Assembly: GCA_030834065.1 (NCBI GenBank)
Contig: JAURFX010000005.1
Location: 1-33,324 of the forward strand
From: Gammaproteobacteria bacterium
Lineage (GTDB): Bacteria; Pseudomonadota; Gammaproteobacteria; Steroidobacterales; Rariloculaceae
DNA: 33,324 bases
Direction of reading: 5' to 3'
The notes under the pieces were generated by a model. That model made no database searches, was not told the origin of the DNA, and saw only the letters and a list, made by a program, of their open reading frames with translations. Made by a program: the position numbers and the translations under genes. Shown here one piece after another: positions 9,349-19,066 of this stretch; position 1 is the stretch's first letter, and the number at the start of each line of letters is the position of its first letter.

Positions 9349-10004
9349 ATACGACCCTGTTATTCTCCTTACTGCTGGCAGCGATTCTGTTTTGGATCTT
9401 TCTCGTCAGCAAGCTTCGTGAAAAGCCATGGCTTGATAAGAGCGTTGCTGCGCCTGATAAGTTTGTGACTTACTCATCAAAACAGCTAGGGCTCTGGGTA
9501 TTTATGGCAGTAGCAACGAGTCTATTCTTATTGTTTATGATTATTTATGCTGAAAGATCTACGTTCCCGGATTGGGTGAGAGTGAGCGATCCAGATATAC
9601 TTTGGTTTAATACTGCCGTTCTTATTTTAAGCAGTGTCGTGCTTCAAAAAGCGCATACCACCCAAGGCAATCCAGCGCTTCAAACTAAATTGCTATGGAT
9701 CGGTTTTGGTCTAACAACGCTTTTTCTAATCGGACAATTTTATGCCTGGAGAATACTGAATGGTGCAGGGATTTATTTAAGTTCTAATCCTGCCAATGCA
9801 TTTTTTTATCTCTTTACCCTTTTGCATGCGCTCCACTTAATTGGTGGAATGTTTGTGCTAGGCAAGGCTTTGGTAAAAGCAAAATCTAAAGACAAGTTAG
9901 TCCAAGATGCTGGTATGGCACTAAGTATTAAGCTGTGTACGACCTATTGGCATTTTCTACTTATTTTATGGTTAGCGCTTTTTTATTTTTTAATTACAAC
10001 TTAA
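9345..10004 (+). CDS. Cytochrome c oxidase subunit III family protein (first paralog)
   Basis: SKQLGLWVFMAVATSLF, GQFYAWRILNGAGIYLSSNPANAFFYLFTLLHALHLIGG, TTYWHFLLILWLALFY; TTG start overlapping the coxA stop. Confidence 0.85.
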   Translation: MNTTLLFSLLLAAILFWIFLVSKLREKPWLDKSVAAPDKFVTYSSKQLGLWVFMAVATSLFLLFMIIYAERSTFPDWVRVSDPDILWFNTAVLILSSVVLQKAHTTQGNPALQTKLLWIGFGLTTLFLIGQFYAWRILNGAGIYLSSNPANAFFYLFTLLHALHLIGGMFVLGKALVKAKSKDKLVQDAGMALSIKLCTTYWHFLLILWLALFYFLITT

Positions 10005-10018
10005 AAGGGGTTTAAGTT

Positions 10019-10693
10019 ATGTCATCAGTGGCAACTCAACAACTTGAAACAGGAGCCAAAGGCTTTGTAAAAGACTGGGAATCAGACAAACAAACATTCC
10101 ATGTGCCATGGGGCAAAGCCATGATGTGGATTTTTTTACTGAGCGACACATTTATATTTTCATGCTTTCTTGTTGGCTATATGAATGTGAGAATGTCGAC
10201 CCGAGTCGAATGGCCACCGGTAAGTGAAATCTTCTCTTTGAGTATGGGCGGTGCGCCGATCCCACTATTATTGATCGCAATCATGACCTTTGTTTTGATT
10301 ACCAGCAGTGGAACGATGGCTATGGCTGTCAACATGGGCTATCGCAGAGACCGTGCCAAAACTGCAGCCCTAATGTTTATCACAGCAGCCTTTGGGGCCA
10401 TATTTGTTGGAATGCAGGCATTTGAGTGGTCGAAGCTCATTATTGAGGAAGGCATCAGGCCATGGGGTAATGACTTTGGCGCCCCGCAATTTGGATCATT
10501 CTTTTTTATGATCACAGGCTTTCATGGGATACACGTAAGCATCGGGGTTATCTACCTTGCCGTCGTTGCCCTAAAAGTGTTGCGCGGTGACTACGAGAAA
10601 AAAGGTTACGAAATTGTTGAGATTACAGGGCTCTACTGGCACTTTGTGGACCTTGTATGGGTATTTATATTTGCATTTTTCTATTTGTGGTAA
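10019..10693 (+). CDS. coxC: Cytochrome c oxidase subunit III (second paralog)
   Basis: WGKAMMWIFLLSDTFIFSCFLVGY, FGSFFFMITGFHGIHVSIGVIYL, GLYWHFVDLVWVFIFAFFYLW. Confidence 0.92.
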   Translation: MSSVATQQLETGAKGFVKDWESDKQTFHVPWGKAMMWIFLLSDTFIFSCFLVGYMNVRMSTRVEWPPVSEIFSLSMGGAPIPLLLIAIMTFVLITSSGTMAMAVNMGYRRDRAKTAALMFITAAFGAIFVGMQAFEWSKLIIEEGIRPWGNDFGAPQFGSFFFMITGFHGIHVSIGVIYLAVVALKVLRGDYEKKGYEIVEITGLYWHFVDLVWVFIFAFFYLW

Positions 10694-10704
10694 GGGGTTG
10701 AATT

Positions 10705-11070
10705 ATGGCTGAAGGACAAGAACATCCACTATCAGTTTATTTTTGGATATGGGGACTTTTATTTATCATTAGTGCATTTTCGTATGCCGTTGACTACTTT
10801 CAATTTCAAGGCATGCTCAGATGGTCACTGATTTTGATTTTCATGTTTTTGAAAGCCGGACTGATCGTTGCGATATTTATGCATATGGTTTGGGAGCGAA
10901 TGGCACTCGCTATGGCGATTATTGGACCGCCGGTTGTTTTACTCTTCCTAATTGGCCTTATGGCGATTGAGGGGGACTATACTGAATCCACAAGATTGGA
11001 GTATTTTGGTGCAGATGCAGGCGTTTACGCCGAGCCCCATTCACTGGCCGCAAGCGAGGAGCATCACTAA
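10705..11070 (+). CDS. Cytochrome c oxidase subunit IV (prokaryotic COX4/CtaF-like)
   Basis: HPLSVYFWIWGLLFIISAFSYAVDYF...LKAGLIVAIFMHMVWERM matches the small oxidase subunit IV family; follows subunit III. Confidence 0.8.
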   Translation: MAEGQEHPLSVYFWIWGLLFIISAFSYAVDYFQFQGMLRWSLILIFMFLKAGLIVAIFMHMVWERMALAMAIIGPPVVLLFLIGLMAIEGDYTESTRLEYFGADAGVYAEPHSLAASEEHH

Positions 11071-11071
11071 T

Positions 11072-11326
11072 ATGAGTACCGGTATAATTTTATTTTTAGT
11101 ATTCCTTTTTATTTGGGCATTATCTTGGAGGTTCCAGATACACTTTGCCATTGGCTTATCGATTGGTTTGGTTCTTGGTTTTTTTATCGCACCAAGCATA
11201 GGTCCATTTGCAGAGCTAGAAGAGATTCCACTTTGGTTGGCCCCAGCACCTTTTATAACAGTGGTTATATTCTTTTTTGCTTATGCTTTTCTAAGCTGGT
11301 GGTTGCTCGGTAGAGACAAAGCTTAG
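11072..11326 (+). CDS. Small membrane protein of unknown function at the end of the cox operon (84 aa)
   Basis: ATG at 11072 directly after the subunit IV stop; MSTGIILFLVFLFIWALSWRFQIHFAIGLSIGLVLGFFIA...FFFAYAFLSWWLLGRDKA, about 3 TM. The ORF-track start at 10952 would overlap subunit IV. Confidence 0.65.
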   Translation: MSTGIILFLVFLFIWALSWRFQIHFAIGLSIGLVLGFFIAPSIGPFAELEEIPLWLAPAPFITVVIFFFAYAFLSWWLLGRDKA

Positions 11327-12693
11327 CTATAAATTCTCTCTGGTAGCCACGTAGCGATCTCTGGGAAGATCGATAGAATAATGAGCGCAATAATTTGGAT
11401 TATCACAAAGGGCATTGCTCCTCTATAGATATCACTTGTCCTCACCGAGCTTGGCGCTACTCCCCTTAAATAAAAGAGAGCAAACCCAAACGGTGGCGTT
11501 AAAAATGAGGTTTGTAAATTAATTGCAATCATTACACCAAGCCAGATCGGATCAATATCTAGCATCAGCAGCACAGGTGCTACGATCGGCACGACCACAA
11601 ACGTAATCTCAATAAAGTCTAGGACAAAACCAAGCAGGAACATCAACAGCATTACACATACCATCGCCGAGAAAGTTCCGCCAGGCAGATTCAGTAATGC
11701 CTCCCTGACTAAGTGATCGCCCCCGTACCCTCTAAATACGAGCGAGAAAAATGAAGCTCCAATTAGAATTAAAAAAACCATGCTCGATACTTTGACAGTA
11801 TTTTGCATAATCTCTTGCAGCTTTTTATTTGTTAATGATCTTTTTGCTAAAGCCAGCAAGAGCGCACCACTTGCTCCAACCCCTGCGGCCTCGGTGGGGG
11901 TAGCAAATCCACCAATTATAGATCCCAGCACCGCAAATATCAGAAGCAGCGGAGCTAAAAGAGAGCGACAGAGTGCTAAAAAGCTTATGCCCGTCTGGTT
12001 TGAATGATCTGGAGCGGGCATGGATTGAGGATTAATTATGGATACTCCTAAAATATAGAGGATGTATAAAAATACCAGTCCAAGACCCGGTATCAGCGAA
12101 CCTACAAAAAGATCTCCTACGCTAACGGTATCAGGAGAGAAGATTCCTTGATCCAGTTGAGCTTGAGAGTACGCAGAGGAGAGCACATCGCCTAATAAGA
12201 CCAAAACGATAGAGGGAGGAATGATTTGCCCGAGTGTTCCTGAAGCACAGATGGTACCGGTTGCTATTTTAGGGTCGTATCCTCTTTTAAGCATACTAGG
12301 CAAGGAGAGCAATCCCATCGTAACGACGGTTGCTCCGACTATTCCCGTGCTTGCCGCCAACAGCATCCCAACAATGGTGACGGAGATCCCAAGCCCTCCC
12401 CTGAATTGTCCAAACAGCTTGCTAAGATCCTCTAATAACTCTTCAGCAATTTTTGCCTTCTCAAGCGTTATTCCCATAAAAACAAAGAGAGGAACGGCCA
12501 TGAGTGTCTCATTATTCATGATCCCAAAGAGCCGATTAGGCACCGTACCAAGAAAAGCGATATCAAATACACCTAATAGTGAACCGATAAAGGCAAAAAA
12601 AAGTGCAACCCCACCTAAGCTAAATGCAACAGGGTAACCAAAAAGAAGTACCGCAATTACCACTAAAAACATCAATATGGCAATCCATTCCAT
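11323..12693 (-). CDS. dctM: TRAP transporter large permease, DctM family
   Basis: LLFGYPVAFSLGGVAL, GIVGATVVTMGLLSLPSMLKRGYDPKIATGTICASGTLGQIIPPSIVLV, motif GGFATPTEAAGVGASGALLLA. Confidence 0.93.
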   Translation of the reverse strand: MEWIAILMFLVVIAVLLFGYPVAFSLGGVALFFAFIGSLLGVFDIAFLGTVPNRLFGIMNNETLMAVPLFVFMGITLEKAKIAEELLEDLSKLFGQFRGGLGISVTIVGMLLAASTGIVGATVVTMGLLSLPSMLKRGYDPKIATGTICASGTLGQIIPPSIVLVLLGDVLSSAYSQAQLDQGIFSPDTVSVGDLFVGSLIPGLGLVFLYILYILGVSIINPQSMPAPDHSNQTGISFLALCRSLLAPLLLIFAVLGSIIGGFATPTEAAGVGASGALLLALAKRSLTNKKLQEIMQNTVKVSSMVFLILIGASFFSLVFRGYGGDHLVREALLNLPGGTFSAMVCVMLLMFLLGFVLDFIEITFVVVPIVAPVLLMLDIDPIWLGVMIAINLQTSFLTPPFGFALFYLRGVAPSSVRTSDIYRGAMPFVIIQIIALIILSIFPEIATWLPERIYS

Positions 12694-12694
12694 C

Positions 12695-13219
12695 TTAATC
12701 GGCCTCTTTAAAAGTTAAATAAGATGTGATGGCTTGCGCAACAGACTCAAGCAAGAGCAAAAACGCAGTTAAGGGAATCATTGATTTCAATAACGGTACG
12801 AAAGGATATGGGAGTCCGCCAGCCTCCCTTGAGGCCTCTCTTATCGACCATGAGCTTGCCATATAATCCCAACAAAAATAAATAATTGCTAATGTAAAAG
12901 GGATAAGAAAAAGGACATTCCCAAGCAGATTAAACAATGCTTGTCTTTTTTTGCTGAAACCTTGAAAAAAGATATCAACACGAACATGTTCATTATGATG
13001 ATAAGTATAGGCTGCACCGAGCATAAATACCGCAGCATGCATCCAGACAATAATTTCTTGTATAAAAATCCATCCCATATCAAACACATAACGCAAAATG
13101 ACAATTCCAAGGGTACCTATCACCATCAATATTGTTAAATTGGAGATGAGCTTTCCTGTAATTAGACTAATTTTAGAGAGATGGATGGGAAGTTTTTCCA
13201 TGTGGAATAAATATACCAT
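12695..13219 (-). CDS. dctQ: TRAP transporter small permease, DctQ family
   Basis: 4-TM protein, QEIIVWMHAAVFMLGAAYTYHHNEHVRVDIFFQGFSKKRQ; directly upstream of dctM. Start may be the internal Met at 13201. Confidence 0.87.
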   Translation of the reverse strand: MVYLFHMEKLPIHLSKISLITGKLISNLTILMVIGTLGIVILRYVFDMGWIFIQEIIVWMHAAVFMLGAAYTYHHNEHVRVDIFFQGFSKKRQALFNLLGNVLFLIPFTLAIIYFCWDYMASSWSIREASREAGGLPYPFVPLLKSMIPLTAFLLLLESVAQAITSYLTFKEAD

Positions 13220-13243
13220 TCATTCAGGCTTATAAGTATGTTT

Positions 13244-14694
13244 TTAGGCTTTCCAGAACGTGGGAGAAATCAGTACTAATAAGGTGAATATTTCCAAACG
13301 GCCAAGGATCATGCTAATTACACAAATCCATTTGTTAAAGTCATTGACGCTCTCATAATTATTTATAACCTCTCCCAGACCAGGGCCTAGATTATTTAAT
13401 GTAGCAGCAATCATAGAAAAGCTTGTCGTATAATCAACACCCGACAACATAACTAAAAAAATGAGCACAAAAAAGGCTATTGAGTAAACGCTAAAGAATC
13501 CCCATACGGCCTCGATAATTTTATTGTCTATTACTCTCTTACCCAGTTTTACCGAATATTGAGCGTGTGGGTGAACAAGTCTCTTGATTTCTCTGGATCC
13601 TTGCTTTAAAACCAGCAACCAACGCACAACCTTCATACCTCCAGCAGTCGACCCTGCGCAGCCACCGATAAAGCTTAGTATGATGAGTAACATTGGTAAG
13701 AAGTCTGGCCATGTCGCAATCTCTGTCACAGAAAAACCTGTGGTAGTCGCAAAGGAAACTGTTTGGAAGATCCCATTGATAACATTTTGATGCAGATTTT
13801 CAGCGCCAAAGGTAAATCCAAGGCTTAGGCTTACAAAAAGACAAGCAAACCCCAGAAAGTATAAATATCCTTTTACCTCGCTATCATCAAAATAAGATTG
13901 AAGACTTTTTCGGTTCCAAGCTAGAAAATGCAAACTAAAGTTTATTCCAGCAATGAGCATAAACACAATGGCAATGATTTCTATAGTCGAGCTATTAAAA
14001 TAAGCAAAACTCTCATCATAAGTCGAAAAGCCTCCAATCGAAACAGTACTAAAGGCATGACAAATAGCATCAAAAAACTCATGCCTGCTAAAAAATAAGC
14101 AAGGGTACAAGCAATAGTAATTGTTAAATAGATGTACCATAAGGCTTTAGCAGTATGGGTTATCCTAGGAGCTATTTTATTTTCTTTAAAGCCACCTGGC
14201 GTCTCAGCCTTATAAAGTTGCATACCACCAACACCTAGAAGTGGAAGTATCGCAACAGCTAAAACGATAATACCTAAGCCTCCAAACCACTGTAATTGAT
14301 TACGATAAAATAGGATGGAGTGAGGCAGTTCATTTATTTGAGTGAGAACGGTTGCACCGGTTGTTGTAATTCCTGAAACAGATTCAAAAATTGAGTCGGT
14401 AAAAGAGATGTCTAGACTTTCAGAGAAAACAAAGGGCAGTGCACCAAATAAACTTAGGGTGAACCAAAAAAGGGCAACAATAAAGAAACCATCTCTAAGC
14501 TTAAGATCATGATTATTATTTCTTTGAGGATAGTATAAAAATGAACCCAGAATCAATGGAATGGCTAGGCTCTGAACAAATATGAACAACTGCTCATCTT
14601 GATAGATCATAGATACAATCATCGGTAATATCATGGTGGCGCTAAATAGTATTAGCAAAGCACCAATAATTTTTTGAATGACTAAAATTTGCAT
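13244..14694 (-). pseudogene. trkH: Trk potassium uptake protein TrkH, frameshifted (two overlapping ORFs 14694-13981 and 14140-13244)
   Basis: N-terminal ORF carries SVSGITTTGATVL and WFGGLGIIVLAVAILPLLGVGGMQLYKAETPG; second ORF carries FFDAICHAFSTVSIGGFSTYDESFAYF and GGCAGSTAGGMKVVRW. Homology switches frame at the A6/T6 run 14072-14077. Confidence 0.85.
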
Positions 14695-14706
14695 AAAGGA
14701 ATACTA

Positions 14707-16080
14707 TTACTTAGATTCGAATAGCTTTTCAACATCATGTATATGTTCTTTTTTCGATATAAATAAAATGACATGATCATTTTCTCTAATGACCGTGTCA
14801 TGATGTGCCATCAAAACTTGGTCATTTCTCAAAATAGCACTTATTGTTGCACCTTCTGGTAATTTAATGTCATCAATCATTCTTCCTACAACCTCAGAGG
14901 TACTTTTATTCCCATGCGCAATGGCCTCGATTGCTTCAGCTGACCCTCTACGCAAGGAGTAAACTTTTACAACGTCCCCTTTTCTTACTTGTTCCAGTAC
15001 AACGCCTAACATGATATGCAAGGGAGATATGGCAATATCAATGGTATCTCCAGAGAGGAGTTCTGAGTATGCTGGCTTATTAATAAGCGCGATGACTTTT
15101 TTTGCTCCCAACCTTTTTGCTAGCATTGAGGATAATATGTTGGCTTCTTCTGCATCGGTAACTGCAACAAAAATATCGGTTTTTTCGATTTGCTCCTCTA
15201 GGAGAAGCTCTTCATTGGCTGCATCGCCATGCAGTACGATCGTTGAATCCAATGCCTCGGAGAGTTTTTTTGCTTGCTCAAGATTTTTCTCAATGATCTT
15301 AACGTCATATTGGCTCTCCAATTGCTTTGCAAGCCTTCTACCAATATTACCTCCACCTGCGATGACGATCCTTTTAATGGGGTCATCTAATTTTCTTACC
15401 TCGCTTAGAACAGATTTGATATCTTTTCTAGCAGCTATAAAAAATACTTCATCACCTGGGCTTACAATAGTTGAGCCATCAGGTATGATTCCTTCTCCTT
15501 GTCGATAGATAGTGACAAATCTTGAGTCTATATCGGGTATATGCTCAGAAATTTCTTTTAATGGCTTCCCAACCAGCGCTCCCTCATGATGGGCTCTTGC
15601 TCCTACCATTCTAATTTTCCCATCAGCAAACTCTAATACTTGTAGCGCACCTGGATACTTAATAAGTTCAGAGATATATTCAGTGATGATTGCTTCAGGA
15701 TTAATGACAAGATCAACAGACAAGTAATCCTCAGAGAAAAGATTCGAGCTGTAATATTCAGTTGCTCTAATTCTTGCAATTTTTTTTGCCTTTTTCCCGG
15801 TTTTTTCAAAGAGTGCATGGGCAACTTCACAGGCAACAATATTTAGTTCATCGCTATTAGTGAGTGCGATAATCATCTCTGCTTCATTAGCACCTGCTCT
15901 TTCAAGGGTATCTGGATGCGAAGCATGCCCAATGACGGTCCTAATATCTAATTTTTCGCTAAGGTCAGCTAATTTTTCGGGGTTATTATCAACCAGTGTA
16001 ACGTTGTTTGACTGTTCTTTGGCAAGACTCGTAGCAACCGTTCTTCCGACCTGACCGGCACCTAAAATGACTATGTTCAT
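14707..16080 (-). CDS. trkA: Trk system potassium uptake protein TrkA
   Basis: Two Rossmann motifs MNIVILGAGQVGRTVA and RIVIAGGGNIGRRLA; two TrkA-C-like regions; adjacent to trkH. Confidence 0.95.
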   Translation of the reverse strand: MNIVILGAGQVGRTVATSLAKEQSNNVTLVDNNPEKLADLSEKLDIRTVIGHASHPDTLERAGANEAEMIIALTNSDELNIVACEVAHALFEKTGKKAKKIARIRATEYYSSNLFSEDYLSVDLVINPEAIITEYISELIKYPGALQVLEFADGKIRMVGARAHHEGALVGKPLKEISEHIPDIDSRFVTIYRQGEGIIPDGSTIVSPGDEVFFIAARKDIKSVLSEVRKLDDPIKRIVIAGGGNIGRRLAKQLESQYDVKIIEKNLEQAKKLSEALDSTIVLHGDAANEELLLEEQIEKTDIFVAVTDAEEANILSSMLAKRLGAKKVIALINKPAYSELLSGDTIDIAISPLHIMLGVVLEQVRKGDVVKVYSLRRGSAEAIEAIAHGNKSTSEVVGRMIDDIKLPEGATISAILRNDQVLMAHHDTVIRENDHVILFISKKEHIHDVEKLFESK

Positions 16081-16088
16081 CGCTCTAC

Positions 16089-18212
16089 TTAATTAACAAT
16101 CTCAAGATTGGCATATAGTAATACCAGCCATTTTACTCCTTTTTCAGCAAACTGCACCTGAACTCGTGCATGCTCATCATCGCCTTCTGCGGTGAGTACA
16201 ATTCCTAAGCCAAACTTTTTATGCATCACTTGTTTGCCAATATAATTCTTTGTGGTGTTAGTACTTGTTGATGGCTTGTTATAACTTTGACTTAGGCTTA
16301 TAAAGTTTTCTTTTTCCTTGATGGGAAGTTCATTAATAAACCTAGATGGAATACAAGATATAAATGATCCAAAAATTCTTCTGTTTCTTGCATAGCTAAG
16401 AAACAATCTCTCTTTTGCCCTGGTTATTGCCACATAGCATAACCTCCGCTCTTCCTCTAATCCATTTAACTCTTGCACTGATCTTTGATGAGGGAAGAGA
16501 CCCTCTTCCATCCCAACTACAATCACATTATTAAACTCTAATCCTTTTGCCGAATGGATCGTCATCAAATTTATGGCATTATCATTATCTTCAGTATCAC
16601 CATTATCAAGAGCTGCGTAGCTTAAAAATGCATCAAGCTGATCAATATCAATGTCCTCATAATCAATACGGAAGTTTTCTGATGCAGAAACAAGCTCAAA
16701 TAAATTTTCAACCTTACTAAATTCTTGTTTAGACTCCAGTGCCTGTTGAATTCCTGTTGCCCTAATGGTCGCCTTAATCTTATCTGGCAGGTCAGCCGAA
16801 GCAATCTCATTTTCGAGATTTGATATCAGTTCAATAAATTTCTGCAAGGAACTACTCGTTCTTGTATTTTGACTTTGATCAATAGAGAGGCATGCATCCC
16901 AAAAAGAGATGCTTTTTTCTTGCGCAATGTCCCTTATCGATTCAAGGGCTTTTTTGCCAATACCCCTTGCTGGGTAATTAATTATTCTAATTAGGGCCTG
17001 ATTATCTGATTTATTAGTGATAAGCCTTAAATATGCAAGCACATCTTTAATTTCAGCACGGTCAAAGAATTTAAAGCCACCATAAATTCTGTAAGGAATA
17101 TTCTCAAAAATTAATCTCTCTTCAAATAATCTTGACTGAGCATTTGAACGGTAGAGGATAGCTATCTCTTTATTTGTTTCCCCTTTATTTTGAAGATTTT
17201 TAATAGTTTCTATAGCGTATTGCGCCTCTTGGGTATCTGAGTCAGCATCAAACAGTTGAATGGGTTCACCTTCAGGTTTCTCGCTCCATAGATTTTTCCC
17301 GAGTCTGTCAAGGTTATTCGATATGATGGCATTGGCAGCTTGGAGAATAATATTTGAAGAACGATAATTTTGTTCAAGCTTGATGAGCTCTGGTTCTATA
17401 TATTCCTTTTTAAATTGCATCAGATTATCTGATTTTGCACCTCTCCATGCATAGATTGATTGATCATCATCACCCACAACAAAGGTTGTAGCCTCTTTTC
17501 CTGATATAAGCTTTACCCATTCGTATTGAATATGATTCGTATCCTGAAATTCATCAATAAGTACATGTTTAAACTTCTTATGATAGAAATCCTTAATGCT
17601 GTCATTATTTTTTAGTAACTCGTAAACACGAAGAATAATCTCCCCAAAGTCAATCAACTGTGCCATGTCGCAGTGAGCCTGATAGCGATTGTATATATCA
17701 TGAAACTCATCAGGACGATGGGGAAAGCGATGCTTTGTGTCTTTTGACCGCAAAGCTTGATCTTTAGCTTGATTAATAAAGTGAGCTACTGATTTGGGCT
17801 CTATAAATTCAGGATTAAAGCCAAGCTCCGTAATAATATTTTTTATTATTTTAAGCTGATCATCGGAGTCAATAATTTGAAAGTTCTTTTTTAGACCGGC
17901 ATTTTCATAGTGCAAACGTAGCATACGATGGCAGATACCATGAAACGTTCCTAGCCATAGCTGAGTAAGATCAACTTTTAAGATTGCTGATGCTCTTTGC
18001 TTCATTTCATGTGATGCCTTATTGGTAAAGGTAACGGCGAGAATATTTTGCTCATGTGCAATACTTTGTTCGATGAGCCATGCAATTCTGTGTATTAAGA
18101 CTCTAGTTTTTCCACTGCCTGCGCCAGCTAAAACTAGAATAGACTTTGCTTTTGAAATAACAGCTTGTTCTTGTGATGAATTCAGTCCTGCTAATATATC
18201 CTGCTCTAACAT
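16089..18212 (-). CDS. uvrD: DNA helicase II (UvrD)
   Basis: LNSSQEQAVISKAKSILVLAGAGSGKTRVLIHRIAWLI, VGDDDQSIYAWRGA, NYRSSNIIL, HSAKGLEFNNVIVVGMEEGLFPH, EERRLCYVAITRA; C-terminal KKFGLG Tudor-like region. Confidence 0.95.
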   Translation of the reverse strand: MLEQDILAGLNSSQEQAVISKAKSILVLAGAGSGKTRVLIHRIAWLIEQSIAHEQNILAVTFTNKASHEMKQRASAILKVDLTQLWLGTFHGICHRMLRLHYENAGLKKNFQIIDSDDQLKIIKNIITELGFNPEFIEPKSVAHFINQAKDQALRSKDTKHRFPHRPDEFHDIYNRYQAHCDMAQLIDFGEIILRVYELLKNNDSIKDFYHKKFKHVLIDEFQDTNHIQYEWVKLISGKEATTFVVGDDDQSIYAWRGAKSDNLMQFKKEYIEPELIKLEQNYRSSNIILQAANAIISNNLDRLGKNLWSEKPEGEPIQLFDADSDTQEAQYAIETIKNLQNKGETNKEIAILYRSNAQSRLFEERLIFENIPYRIYGGFKFFDRAEIKDVLAYLRLITNKSDNQALIRIINYPARGIGKKALESIRDIAQEKSISFWDACLSIDQSQNTRTSSSLQKFIELISNLENEIASADLPDKIKATIRATGIQQALESKQEFSKVENLFELVSASENFRIDYEDIDIDQLDAFLSYAALDNGDTEDNDNAINLMTIHSAKGLEFNNVIVVGMEEGLFPHQRSVQELNGLEEERRLCYVAITRAKERLFLSYARNRRIFGSFISCIPSRFINELPIKEKENFISLSQSYNKPSTSTNTTKNYIGKQVMHKKFGLGIVLTAEGDDEHARVQVQFAEKGVKWLVLLYANLEIVN

Positions 18213-19066
18213 TAAGCAATCAAGATTTGATCAATGACCATAATGATAAATAGAGCTGCAAGGTAGGTAATAGAGTAGGCAAATACAAGCATGTAGTTAT
18301 TTTTATTCGAAACTCGAATTGAATTTATAAAGAGAAAAATAAAACCAAGCATAAGTACATGAGCTCCCCAGAAGTATAGGCTTCCTGACAGTCCAGTTAG
18401 TGTCGGCAATAATGATACAAACCATAGAATGGCCAAATAAAAAGCCATTGAAATTTTTGTGTATTTAATTCCATGTGTGATGGGAAGCATAGGGACTTTA
18501 GCCTTTTGGTATTCATCTTTTTTTGCCAGTGCCAAGGCCCAGAAATGCGGAGGAGTCCACGTGAAAATAATTAGAAACAAGCAAACAGCATTTACGGTTA
18601 TTTCATTTGAAATGGCTACCCAGCCAAGTAGTGGGGGCGTGGCTCCTGAGGCTCCACCAATCACTATATTTTGCGGAGTGTTGTATTTGAGAAGGACGGT
18701 ATAAACAAAAGCATAGCCAATCAATGATAAGAAAGTTAATAAGGCAGTTAGGTAATTTACGAATAGAATTAAAATCATAATTCCAATCATTGCCAACACC
18801 ATGGCAAAGGTAATTGCATTTTTTTCATTGATAGATCCAGTAGCAACGGGTCTATTTTCAGTTCTAGACATTTGGCTATCCGTTTCCTTGTCATAGATAT
18901 GATTGATTACAGCCCCAGCACTTGCCATCAGACCTATACCAATACTTGAGATAATGATTTTAAAATAATCAGGGGCGTTAGGAGAGGCTAGAAACATGCC
19001 AACGACAGCAGTAAAGACTAATAGAAGAACTACTTTTGGCTTGATAAGTTCAATATAGTGAGACAT
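18212..19066 (-). CDS. cyoE: Protoheme IX farnesyltransferase
   Basis: UbiA family, NHIYDKETDSQMSRTENRPVATG, WTPPHFWALALAKKDEYQKAKVPMLP; CtaB/CyoE. Confidence 0.95.
   Translation of the reverse strand: MSHYIELIKPKVVLLLVFTAVVGMFLASPNAPDYFKIIISSIGIGLMASAGAVINHIYDKETDSQMSRTENRPVATGSINEKNAITFAMVLAMIGIMILILFVNYLTALLTFLSLIGYAFVYTVLLKYNTPQNIVIGGASGATPPLLGWVAISNEITVNAVCLFLIIFTWTPPHFWALALAKKDEYQKAKVPMLPITHGIKYTKISMAFYLAILWFVSLLPTLTGLSGSLYFWGAHVLMLGFIFLFINSIRVSNKNNYMLVFAYSITYLAALFIIMVIDQILIA

Noticed and set aside
11113-13790. ORFs 11113-11313, 11780-12007, 12221-12637, 12889-13110, 12941-13138, 13584-13790
   Set aside because: Shadow frames of the 84-aa cox ORF, dctM, dctQ and trkH.
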